From NCBI GenBank assembly GCA_016840245.1, contig JAEOST010000228.1, positions 1 through 10,026 on the forward strand: a DNA stretch of 10,026 nt, written 5' to 3'. The notes under the pieces were generated by a model, which was not told the DNA's origin, did not search any database, and was given only the letters and a program-made list of their open reading frames with translations. This DNA is from Candidatus Thorarchaeota archaeon. Lineage in GTDB: Archaea; Asgardarchaeota; Thorarchaeia; Thorarchaeales; Thorarchaeaceae. How positions within the stretch are numbered: the first letter of the stretch is position 1; every line of letters starts with the position of its first letter. Shown in pieces: positions 1 through 7,700 of this stretch. The translations under genes were made by a program, and so were the position numbers.

Positions 1-98
1 ATGAAAAAAACAGTCTTGAGAATCTAATCGTAGGAATCTGAAGGACTTATGTAGAAGCATACAGCATTATTGCCATTCCCAATAAAGAGGGTGGAAGA
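1..98. other. Upstream flank of the STAND NTPase gene
   Basis: No gene can be supported here. The first 27 bases read as a short frame ending in TAA and could be the tail of a gene outside the window, but nothing in them is recognisable. The hexamer GAATCT occurs twice about 15 bases apart, which is probably chance. A weak TATA-like stretch (CTTATG, about 45-50) lies some 50 bases before the ATG and could be the promoter of the NTPase gene. This is a guess, because the match to an archaeal TATA box is poor. Confidence 0.3.
87..94 (+). promoter_or_regulatory. Ribosome binding site of the STAND NTPase gene
   Basis: GAGGGTGG ends four bases before the ATG at 99. It matches the GGTGG core also found before the third and fourth genes in the window, and it supports ATG at 99 as the start. 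Confidence 0.6.
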
Positions 99-3000
99 AT
101 GTATGAACATTATGACCCATTAGCTCGAGTATTTGTCAATAGGGATGAATTTCTTGAATGGATGGAAGAAGCCTGCAATCGTTGTGGAGAAAAAAGTGTG
201 CTACTTCACGTACATGGGCTTGGAGGAATCGGTAAGAGTACATTGCTAGATCATTGGCGACATACAATACAAGAGTCAATTATTGTGGATTTTAGTAGGC
301 ATATTGACATAATGGACCGTCTTGATATACTGGCAAGAGGCGCAGTCCGATTTGGTTTGAAGCTCAGTCGATTCGATTTACTTTGGGCCATCAGACTCAG
401 GTTTGTAAAGGGAGTGGAACCAGCGAGAGAAACTGGTCGAGAATGGGCAATTGAGGCAATATCAAACATTCCATTCATAGGAGTTCTTGGAAACATAGCA
501 ACTACGATTAAGACAATCGGACAAGAAGTGGGTCCTAGACTGACACGAAGAATGGGAACAGTAGGGAGCTGGTTTCAATCCAGATTAGGGAAAGACTATG
601 TAGGGAAGGTTCTTGATATTCTCTGGCGTGATCCAAGACATGCTCAGTTCTTATTTTTCGATGCTCTACTTGAGGATTTCAACAATCGAAAGGATGCCGA
701 TACACCCATTCGAATTCTAATGGATCACTTTGAACACGTGGATGATGAACGAAAATTATGGCGTTACAAGGAGAGGGACATAAGTGAACTGGAATTATGG
801 TATGTTTTTCTCTCGAGTCTATCTAACTGTGTATGTGTCACGGCTAGTAGAACACCCCTACCTCCTGTAATGCTTCAAGAAGCAACAATTGAGCTGATGG
901 AACTCCAACCGCTAGACCTCGTGAGTTGTATTGATTTAATGAAGAAGAAAGGATTACAAGATGAAGAAATCCAAGCGGTTATTGCAAATGTAAGTGGTGG
1001 CAATCCATTCGTTCTGAATTCGATCTGTGATCTAGCAGAAATAGGCAACTTTGTGCCAATGGATATTGAAAGCCTTGGTACTGAGTCCCTTGAGGAGGTT
1101 CGTGTTAGAACATGGAGACGACTCTTCAATGAGGCAGAGGGCCTGTTTGAGATTATTGATAGAGCTGGATTACTACCATTCTTCAATCAAGAGATATTGG
1201 GTATTATAGTTCCCTCTTTGAAAACAGAACACTGGGACAGGATTACAAAACTAAGCTTTGTTACTGAAAGAGGAGATGAGATGTACGAGCTGCATGATCT
1301 GGCAGTCGAACTCATCAGATCAGAGCTTGGAGAAAAGTTACCCCCACTTGCTATGGCGGTTGCAGAGGCTCTCGAAACTGCTGCCACTAAACAAGCGGAT
1401 TTGGGTCTATTAGGTATGTCATTATCCACAAAAGCACTTGCTGATGAGGAAGATGCAGCCAAGAGTCTGAAGAAAATCATCAAGGAGTTTGATGAGAGTA
1501 ATCGTTTTACGGATGCTCTAACTCTGTTGCAGTCTATAAGGTTCGAGAGCGACTTTGGTAAAGCAGTACTAGAGCGTTCGAGAGGGCTTGTTTTCATGCA
1601 GCTAAACCGGGTGGCTGAAGCGGAGCAGTCAACTAGAGAAGCAATATCACTCTTTGAGCTGCTCAACGAAAAGACATCGGAAAAGCATCGCATTGATGTT
1701 GCCCTTGCCCTTAATGACTTGGCAATGCTCATGAGGAAAACTCGTAGACTAGAAGATGCAGAGAAGTTGTACGAACAAGGCCTCCAGATCTATAGAGATT
1801 TGGCAGAAAAAGAACCAAATGAATACATGAAAATGGTGGCATCGGCTCAAGTAAGAAGGGGAAATCTGTTTAATGAAACGGGCAGGTCTAGTGAGGCTGA
1901 GGATTGTTATAGAGAGGCACTGAGTGTCTACCGAGAATTAGCTGAAAAAGAACCTGAAATTTACCTTGATTACGTTGCATGGTCTTTGAACAATCTGGGT
2001 ATCATGTTAGCTAGTTTGGGAAGATATGCTGAGTCAGAATCAATGTTATCGGAGGCACTAACAATCTATCGAGGTCTTGTAGAACAAGTTCCTGATAAGT
2101 TCACACAGTTTCTAGCATGGACCCTCAATAACATCGGGACCCTCTTCGAAAGCACTGGAAGAATCCCTAAGGCAGAACAGGCATATCGCGAGTCTCTTGA
2201 GAATTATAGGATACTCGCAAATAAAATCCCAGAGCGGTTTGAGCTGTATGTTGCTACGTGTTCATATAACTTAGGAAGCCAACTTCTAGTAATTGGAAAT
2301 TCTGATGAAGCAGAAACGTTGCTTCAGGAATCTCTCAGCGTATGCAGAAAACTCAGTGAGGCTGCACCTGAAGTTTTCATACGTTACTTGCCAATTCCTC
2401 TTAATGGTCTTGCAGCATTATATCGACAGACAGGAAGATCAATTGAATCTGAACAAACAGTAAATGAAGCTCTAAAGATACTGAGAGAGTTAGCAGAGAA
2501 AACACCCAGAATGTTCACAAGCAATATCGCATCCGCATTGAACAACCTTGGAATCATCCTTCGAATCAATGAGAAGTATTCTGAAGCTGAAGAAGCTTTT
2601 ACTGAAGGAATGGAGTTATTTGAGGGGCTCCTAGAAGAGTCACCAGATTTAGTCGTCAAGGAATTCGTGATCATACTTACGAATTATGCCATCATGAAAC
2701 AAAAAATCAACCAAATTGATAATGCAGAGCAAATGTGCCAGAGAGCCCTCACGTTAATCGACCAACACACCTCGAAATTTGTACACGAGTTACACCGTGT
2801 TCGAGCACTCAACAACATGGCGATCATTGTTGGAGATAGTGAGCGTTGGTCAGAAGTCGACACAATATGTAGGGGGGCTCTTGAAATTGAAGAAAAATCA
2901 GCGAAAGAGATGCCTGAGCTCTTCCAGCCCTTGATTCCAATCACCCTCAATACGCTCTCAATAGCATTAGGAGAGCTTGGCAGAGAATCCGAGGCATTGG

Positions 3001-3371
3001 AAATATCTGAAGACAGCCTCAAACGATTTCGAGTCCTTTTCAATCAAGCCCCAGCAATATTCGGTTCACACCTTATTTCCGTTCTCAATAATCAGGGCAT
3101 TCTATTGAAGAAAGAAGAGAAACTAGATGAGGCAGAGAAAATTCTGCGCGAAGCGGTGAGTATTGGCGAAACATTGGGATCAAAGGATACTCAACCATTC
3201 AAATCACTCCTCATGAAAGTTCTAGGCAATCTCATAGTCCTACTAACGTCTCTAGAGAAGCCCAAAGAAGTGAAAGTTATCAAAAATCGGTTATCAGAAC
3301 TAGGGTCCCAAGAAATTCCTACATCTGACCTCTGGATTGTAATTGAGCAAGAGGAGAATATTCTGGAATAG
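99..3371 (+). CDS. STAND-type P-loop NTPase with C-terminal TPR array
   Basis: This 1090-residue protein looks like a nucleotide-driven signalling switch. Visible in order: FVNRDEF (12-18), the usual lead-in seen as FVGRE in STAND proteins; a Walker A motif GLGGIGKST (40-48); a Walker B-like ILMDHFEHV (206-214, D209 and E212), matching the DTFE-type variant of the class; a sensor-1-like VTASR (247-251); a GGNPF motif (300-304), equivalent to the GxP motif of NB-ARC domains; and a winged-helix end with ELHDL (397-401), resembling the MHD motif. Thirteen TPR-like units fill about 493-1068. About 165 residues separate Walker A and B, including a Gly/Ile-rich amphipathic stretch (120-141). No effector domain, signal peptide or membrane segment is seen. 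Family knowledge: STAND proteins oligomerise on ligand binding by their repeats, in transcription control, defence or cell-death signalling. Which role applies here is unknown. The methyltransferase gene follows 87 bases later. Confidence 0.85.
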   Translation: MYEHYDPLARVFVNRDEFLEWMEEACNRCGEKSVLLHVHGLGGIGKSTLLDHWRHTIQESIIVDFSRHIDIMDRLDILARGAVRFGLKLSRFDLLWAIRLRFVKGVEPARETGREWAIEAISNIPFIGVLGNIATTIKTIGQEVGPRLTRRMGTVGSWFQSRLGKDYVGKVLDILWRDPRHAQFLFFDALLEDFNNRKDADTPIRILMDHFEHVDDERKLWRYKERDISELELWYVFLSSLSNCVCVTASRTPLPPVMLQEATIELMELQPLDLVSCIDLMKKKGLQDEEIQAVIANVSGGNPFVLNSICDLAEIGNFVPMDIESLGTESLEEVRVRTWRRLFNEAEGLFEIIDRAGLLPFFNQEILGIIVPSLKTEHWDRITKLSFVTERGDEMYELHDLAVELIRSELGEKLPPLAMAVAEALETAATKQADLGLLGMSLSTKALADEEDAAKSLKKIIKEFDESNRFTDALTLLQSIRFESDFGKAVLERSRGLVFMQLNRVAEAEQSTREAISLFELLNEKTSEKHRIDVALALNDLAMLMRKTRRLEDAEKLYEQGLQIYRDLAEKEPNEYMKMVASAQVRRGNLFNETGRSSEAEDCYREALSVYRELAEKEPEIYLDYVAWSLNNLGIMLASLGRYAESESMLSEALTIYRGLVEQVPDKFTQFLAWTLNNIGTLFESTGRIPKAEQAYRESLENYRILANKIPERFELYVATCSYNLGSQLLVIGNSDEAETLLQESLSVCRKLSEAAPEVFIRYLPIPLNGLAALYRQTGRSIESEQTVNEALKILRELAEKTPRMFTSNIASALNNLGIILRINEKYSEAEEAFTEGMELFEGLLEESPDLVVKEFVIILTNYAIMKQKINQIDNAEQMCQRALTLIDQHTSKFVHELHRVRALNNMAIIVGDSERWSEVDTICRGALEIEEKSAKEMPELFQPLIPITLNTLSIALGELGRESEALEISEDSLKRFRVLFNQAPAIFGSHLISVLNNQGILLKKEEKLDEAEKILREAVSIGETLGSKDTQPFKSLLMKVLGNLIVLLTSLEKPKEVKVIKNRLSELGSQEIPTSDLWIVIEQEENILE
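1575..3302 (+). repeat. Thirteen 46-residue TPR-like repeats inside the NTPase
   Basis: The repeat consensus is NNLGxLLxxxGRxxEAExxxxEALxIYRxLAEKxPExYxxxVA. The small residue of the EAE signature falls at 508, 554, 600, 646, 692, 738, 784, 830, 876, 920, 966, 1012 and 1058: every step is 46 residues except one of 44 (876 to 920). Canonical TPRs repeat every 34 residues and kinesin-light-chain-type ones every 42, so these helical hairpins carry a longer linker (the AEKEPExY part). The units differ at DNA level, so this is an old protein repeat and not a recent tandem duplication. The array presumably forms the ligand- or partner-sensing superhelix. Confidence 0.85.
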
Positions 3372-3396
3372 GTTCAAGAGAGAATAGGGCAGCGTG

Positions 3397-3411
3397 AAAG
3401 GTAAAACCTTT
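3397..3411. other. Short perfect hairpin after the NTPase gene
   Basis: AAAGGT and ACCTTT are perfect inverted arms around an AAA loop, 25 bases past the NTPase stop codon. The stem is short and A/T-rich at its base and no T-run follows, so a terminator role is doubtful. It could equally be a protein-binding palindrome in front of the methyltransferase gene, or chance. Confidence 0.3.
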
Positions 3412-3443
3412 GACTTGCTCCTTCGTCGACTAGATACGGTCTT

Positions 3444-3450
3444 GGTGAGG
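3444..3450 (+). promoter_or_regulatory. Ribosome binding site that fixes a TTG start
   Basis: GGTGAGG ends eight bases before TTG at 3459. Upstream of that TTG the frame is open back to a TGA at 3411 with no ATG or GTG, and the next in-frame ATG (3483) has no such site in front of it. The TTG is therefore the best start for the methyltransferase. Confidence 0.65.
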
Positions 3451-3458
3451 GAAAGGTA

Positions 3459-4112
3459 TTGACAAGTAAGAAGACCTTCTGGATGCAGGCGTATCGAGAG
3501 ACCGTAGAGGATAGAAAACAAGGTCCAGACCTTAAACTGATAGAATATCTTGATATCATCCCCAAAGGTCCAGTCTTAGACTTAGGAATGGGTAGAGGTC
3601 GTCATGCTCTCTTCTTCGCAAAGCTGGGTCATAAGGTAGAGGGCGTTGACACCTCAGTACTGTCTAAAGGAATCCCTGAGGTTGTTGAAGTAGAAGGACT
3701 CGACTTCACATATCACAGGATGGATTTGAGAGATTTTGAGATTCCACAAAAAAAGTATGGACTGATTATTGCCTCAAAGATTCTCCAGTTGTTCCCGAAA
3801 GCAGACATCGAAACCATTACTGAACAGATGCAAGCAGGACTGAAACCCAAGGGTGTCATTTACATTTATACAACCTCAATAGAAGATCTTCAATATGGTT
3901 CAAAGTGGAAAGAATTAGAGAAGGTTGAGGAGAACACATTCTACGATGACTATAACAAGTTACACTTCCATTTCTTCACACGGGACGAGATCATTGGGCT
4001 CTTTCCAAAACTGAATCTTCATTACTATACAGAGGGATTGACCTTCAATCGTAGACCATCTATCTCACGACTTACTGGGGTCCTTCAATATATTGGGCAG
4101 AGAGTGCAGTGA
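3459..4112 (+). CDS. Class I SAM-dependent methyltransferase, TehB-like
   Basis: This 217-residue cytosolic enzyme is predicted to transfer a methyl group from S-adenosylmethionine. It has the Rossmann-fold landmarks: motif I VLDLGMGRGRH (39-49) for SAM binding; the acidic end of strand 2 in EGVD (61-64, D64), which should hold the ribose; RMDLRDF (87-93) at the adenine-contacting position; YGLIIASKILQLFP (100-113) for strand 4; and LKPKGVIYIYT (128-138) for strand 5. The GRGRHAxxxAxxGHxVxGVD pattern is typical of the TehB/tellurite-resistance-like branch, which includes many small-molecule methyltransferases, so tellurite resistance should not be assumed. The C-terminal FFTRDEIIGLFP (172-183) also fits that branch. 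It follows the NTPase gene in the same direction and could share its transcript. The substrate cannot be read from the sequence. Confidence 0.8.
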   Translation: MTSKKTFWMQAYRETVEDRKQGPDLKLIEYLDIIPKGPVLDLGMGRGRHALFFAKLGHKVEGVDTSVLSKGIPEVVEVEGLDFTYHRMDLRDFEIPQKKYGLIIASKILQLFPKADIETITEQMQAGLKPKGVIYIYTTSIEDLQYGSKWKELEKVEENTFYDDYNKLHFHFFTRDEIIGLFPKLNLHYYTEGLTFNRRPSISRLTGVLQYIGQRVQ

Positions 4113-4138
4113 TGTTTCTATTCTCAAAGTAGAGAGGT

Positions 4139-4154
4139 GGTATATCTCTATACC
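4139..4154. promoter_or_regulatory. Palindromic TATA-like element before the small orphan gene
   Basis: GGTATA and TATACC form perfect inverted arms around TCTC. The element starts 26 bases after the methyltransferase stop and ends 54 bases before the preferred ATG at 4209. That is about where a TATA box would sit if transcription began some 25 bases downstream and left a leader of about 30 bases. It could be a promoter, an operator for a dimeric repressor overlapping a promoter, or both. GGTGG at 4136-4140 looks like a ribosome binding site, but no start codon follows at a suitable distance. Confidence 0.4.
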
Positions 4155-4198
4155 ATCAAAACCAAAGTGGATATAGATCTCTTTGCAGTACAAGGAAA

Positions 4199-4203
4199 GG
4201 TGG
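4199..4203 (+). promoter_or_regulatory. Ribosome binding site choosing ATG 4209
   Basis: GGTGG lies five bases before ATG 4209, the same core and spacing as in front of the NTPase gene. The frame is also open to a GTG at 4137, but that GTG lies inside a GGTGG-like string with no ribosome binding site of its own, so the shorter protein is preferred. Confidence 0.6.
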
Positions 4204-4208
4204 AACCA

Positions 4209-4631
4209 ATGGACGAAGACGTTGCTAACAGAGAGGAACTTGATACAGTTCTAGAGAACCTCACAGTATTGATGAAATCTGCTGGTGAGAGCAAGAAGAA
4301 GATTTCTCTGGCTCGGGATATTGTAGCTGGTCGTGATGATAGGAGTGAATCGGAAAAAGCACAACTGGTTAGAGAAGTAATCAAGATGGCAAATCATTAC
4401 CTGAATCTAGTACAGATTGGAGACCTAGACACAACTCAAGCATTGGAGGGTATGTCTAACAAGATTGAAGAGAGGTTGCAGGAATTAGGCCTTGAACAAT
4501 TAATGTTCGCTCTGAAACAGTCTACCGAGAAGGTGTTGGGAGATATTCATCGAGAGCAACCAGCACGTTTGTTCTGGTTGTTTACAGGTCGAATTTTGTT
4601 GATATTTGCTGTACCCATCCCCATATTTTAG
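4209..4631 (+). CDS. Unrecognised helical protein with hydrophobic C-terminal tail
   Basis: I do not recognise this protein. From ATG 4209 it has 140 residues; an upstream GTG at 4137 would give 164. Residues 1-118 are charged and probably mostly helical (LDTVLENLTVLMK, EKAQLVREVIKMANHYL, IEERLQELGLEQLMFALKQ), with an acidic N-terminus and no cysteine. Residues 121-140 (LFWLF.. to ..VPIPIF) are strongly hydrophobic, interrupted by one Arg, and the protein ends directly after them. This could be a tail anchor that holds a cytosolic helical domain at the membrane. The tail could instead arise from a late frameshift, but neither alternative frame gives an obviously better ending. It is transcribed in the same direction as the methyltransferase, behind its own candidate promoter, and is followed by a hairpin. 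Function unknown; the gene itself is fairly convincing because of its ribosome binding site and regular helical sequence. Confidence 0.6.
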   Translation: MDEDVANREELDTVLENLTVLMKSAGESKKKISLARDIVAGRDDRSESEKAQLVREVIKMANHYLNLVQIGDLDTTQALEGMSNKIEERLQELGLEQLMFALKQSTEKVLGDIHREQPARLFWLFTGRILLIFAVPIPIF

Positions 4632-4658
4632 ACTACACGCCTTCCAGACTCTTGCTAT

Positions 4659-4676
4659 CTGTGGTAGAAGCCACAG
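4659..4676 (+). terminator. Candidate terminator hairpin after the small orphan gene
   Basis: CTGTGGT and GCCACAG form a seven-pair stem (one T-G wobble next to the loop) around AGAA, 27 bases past the stop codon. It is followed by a pyrimidine-rich stretch (TCGTTCCTTCGT) but not a clean T-run. Archaeal termination depends mainly on T-rich tracts, so this may be a terminator or an RNA-stability hairpin. Its position between two transcription units makes a transcript-end role plausible. Confidence 0.4.
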
Positions 4677-4726
4677 TCGTTCCTTCGTAATCTGACTACT
4701 AACCAATATAGCACAACACTGTTGCT

Positions 4727-4752
4727 AATTAAAATAATCAGAAATACTTATG
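4727..4752 (+). promoter_or_regulatory. AT-rich candidate promoter of the surface protein gene
   Basis: Two AT-rich elements lie here: AATTAAAATAAT (4727-4738) and AAATACTTATG (4742-4752), which resembles an archaeal BRE plus TATA box. They end about 49 and 35 bases before the preferred GTG start at 4788. Either could serve as the TATA element, and the sequence alone does not decide between them. Confidence 0.3.
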
Positions 4753-4776
4753 ACAGTCTTATGGTCAGACGAATTC

Positions 4777-4783
4777 GGTGGAG
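4777..4783 (+). promoter_or_regulatory. Ribosome binding site choosing GTG 4788
   Basis: GGTGGAG lies four bases before GTG 4788. The longer in-frame starts, TTG 4722 and ATG 4761, have no such site, and they would put 22 or 9 extra residues in front of what is otherwise a clean signal peptide. Confidence 0.6.
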
Positions 4784-4787
4784 TTTT

Positions 4788-7700
4788 GTGACCAAGAGAA
4801 GGATTCGCTCCAAGGTATTGATGATTGTCCCACTTCTGATACTACAACTATTTGCATCCACTGTAGTTATGACGACGCCAGATGCCAAGTACAACATTCC
4901 AGAAGAACCTCTAAGTTATGGAAACCATGCAATATCCTATACAAGCCATGATCCAATCGCAATTACTGGATCTAGTAACTTTCATGCAACTGCAGCTGTA
5001 GAAGGATGGTCTGGAGATGGTTCAGAATCGAATCCATATCGTATAGAAGATTACAGCATTACTGCAGATGGTGGCAATCTTATTCGTATCCAAGATACCA
5101 GTGTTCACTTTGTGATATGCAATAACCAACTAGATGGAGGAAACACAGCCATATACAATGAGGCAGCCATCTATCTTCGAAATGCACACAATGCTATAAT
5201 CAGCTACAATACTATCACCTATTGTTCACTGGGTGTCAAACTCGTATCATCAAACAATATTCTCATCATTGATAACGTGATTTCAAATCAAGTTAGTGAT
5301 GCAACATGGTTTGATGGTGATGGGATTGAGATTACTTATGGTTCAGGAATCACCATATACAGGAACACAATAAACTCCAATGAAGAAATAGGCCTCAAGA
5401 TCTACGGTGCGTCAGACACTGATATATTTGCCAACACTGTGAGATACAATGGTCACATTGGAGTAGACATCGATGACTGCACAGACCTTCGTGTACTGAG
5501 TAACTATGTTGCAGATAATGACTATGGAATCGGTGGAGAAACCGATAATGCAATCATTCAGAGTAATACAATGGAAGACAATACCAATGAAGGCCTTTTC
5601 TTGACGGATGGTGCAAACAACCGTATACGATGGAACAATCTTGTTGGACAGTCACCACAGATACGGGAGTGGTCTTCTTCCACCAACACTTTCAATTCAA
5701 ACTACTATAGTGACTGGACTGGTAGTCCAAGTACATATTCGATTCCACAGGACTCCTCTGACAGCAATCCACTCTCCTCAAGTCATACTGCTACCCCTGC
5801 TGCAGTGACCTATCCAAATGGAGGGGAGGTTGTTTCCGGAACTGCAACTGTAACCTGGTCATCGGCCAGTGACTCCCATAGTCACAGTTTCAACTACTCG
5901 GTAGCTTGTTCTTCGGATGGAGGTGCGGTATGGACTGTACTCGCAGAGGGACTGTCAGGAACATCATACTCCTGGGACACGACCCAATTCGATGACGAAA
6001 CCTACGAGATCAGAGTAATATCCATGTGTTCTGAAGGGCTATACAAAGAGGACAGGTCCAATGCAGTGTTCAACGTACACAACACACTCCCCAGTCCATC
6101 CATTCAGTATCCAAATGGAGGAGAAATGCTCAACGAAACTGTCATTGTTGACTGGGTCGATGTCATAGATCCGTTTACTCATGATGTTGCTTATGACCTA
6201 TACATATCTGATAATGGTGGATCTAGCTGGTCAATTCTATCTTCAAATCTTGATACATCATCATATGAATGGGACACAACTGCATTTGCAAATGGGGAGT
6301 ATGATCTCATGGTCAATGTAAGTTGCACTGCTGGTGCAACAAGTATAGATGTGACCAATGCCTCATTCAATGTACTCAATCACTATTTGCTAGATCCAAC
6401 CATCACATATCCGAACGGTGGAGAGATGATTCTAGGTGTTTGCGATGTTCAGTGGACTGCATCCATAGATACTTGGAGTCACAATGTGACCTATTCTTTG
6501 TACTATTCACCTGATGGCGGGTCGATGTGGTTCATCATCGCTTTGGGGATTTCAGACAATACATATCCTTGGAATACAACGGCTCTTGTTGATGGTAATC
6601 TGTATATGGTGAGAGTGGTTGCCACATGCTCAGAAATCCTAACTGCTGAGGATAGTTCGGATGACGTGTTCACTGTACACAATACCATGTCAGTTCCAAT
6701 CGTCTTGTATCCAAACGGTGGGGAAACCCTCACTAACGTAACAGTCGTCGAGTGGTCAACAGTGACTGATTCATATGGTCATGATGTTACGTACTCTGTC
6801 TATTACTCTATAGACAATGGGGACTGGCTTCTTCTTGCAGGCAGTTTGATAGATACCTCGTACGAGTGGAATACTACCCATCATGTCAATGGACATACAT
6901 ACGAGATTCGGGTTGTTGCGGAATGTGAGTACGGTCTGATTACCGTAGACCAATCAAATGGTCAGTTCACAATACGCAATGCAATTAACAACATCGCACC
7001 AACTGCTAGCGTGTCATTCACACCTGTGGCAATATACACAGGAGAGAGTATATTATATCACGTAGATGTTGGAGACCTTGAAGATAACTGGACTAACCTC
7101 ACAATGCGTATATGCTTCTGGAGACCCTCGACTTGGAGAAATATTACGATTGAGTTGACTGCGGCCTCAGCAGACTATGAATATATCACAAGTCCTACTC
7201 TGTATCCCTATGAATATGATATTTGGATAGCAGTCTATGATTCCGATGGTGCAATGGTTGAGTGTTATGCAGGGAATTTCACACTTCTGAACAACCTCCC
7301 GGTCGTGTCAGCAGTTCTCTTGAATTCAACATGCTACTGGGGATTACAGTTTCAAATCCAAATCAGTATTGACGATATTGAAGATTCATGGTATCATCTT
7401 TGGTATGATGTCTGCTATTACAATCCAAGTGGATGGGTGAACAGGACGGAATATCCCACCTCTGCAAATAGTACTCTCGCATTCTCAACAGAAAGTCTTC
7501 TTGTTGGCGAGTACTCAATATGGGTCAAAGTTTTTGATAGATGGGGAGGATGCACAGAGACCTTTGCTGGTACTTTGACCATTCAAAACAACTTGCCGTT
7601 ATGTTCAATCATGCTCTTGAATGGTACAGTCACTCTCTATGACCATTTCTGGTTCTCTACGAACGTCAGTGATGTGGAGAATAGTCTAGGTGAGTTGGAC

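Noticed and set aside
1187..1732. Antisense open frame of 181 codons inside the NTPase gene
   Set aside because: It lies wholly opposite the TPR-region coding sequence, is Ser/Ala-rich without recognisable motifs, and is explained by the codon pattern of the real gene.
4137..4208. A 24-residue N-terminal extension of the small orphan protein from GTG 4137
   Set aside because: The GTG sits inside a GGTGG string and beside a TATA-like palindrome with no ribosome binding site of its own, whereas ATG 4209 has a well-placed GGTGG.
4540..4690. Frameshift in the small orphan gene with continuation into another frame
   Set aside because: The alternative frames give either a quick stop after a Cys-containing stretch or a tail of about 45 residues with no recognisable feature. 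No homopolymer run marks a likely slip, so the intact frame is kept, with the doubt noted.
4751..4770. Small inverted repeats around TGAC/GTCA and GTCT/AGAC upstream of the surface protein
   Set aside because: Four-base arms are expected by chance at this density, and nothing else supports a site.
4722..4787. Earlier starts TTG 4722 or ATG 4761 for the surface protein
   Set aside because: Neither has a ribosome binding site, the region overlaps AT-rich promoter-like sequence, and GTG 4788 gives a normal-length signal peptide behind GGTGGAG.
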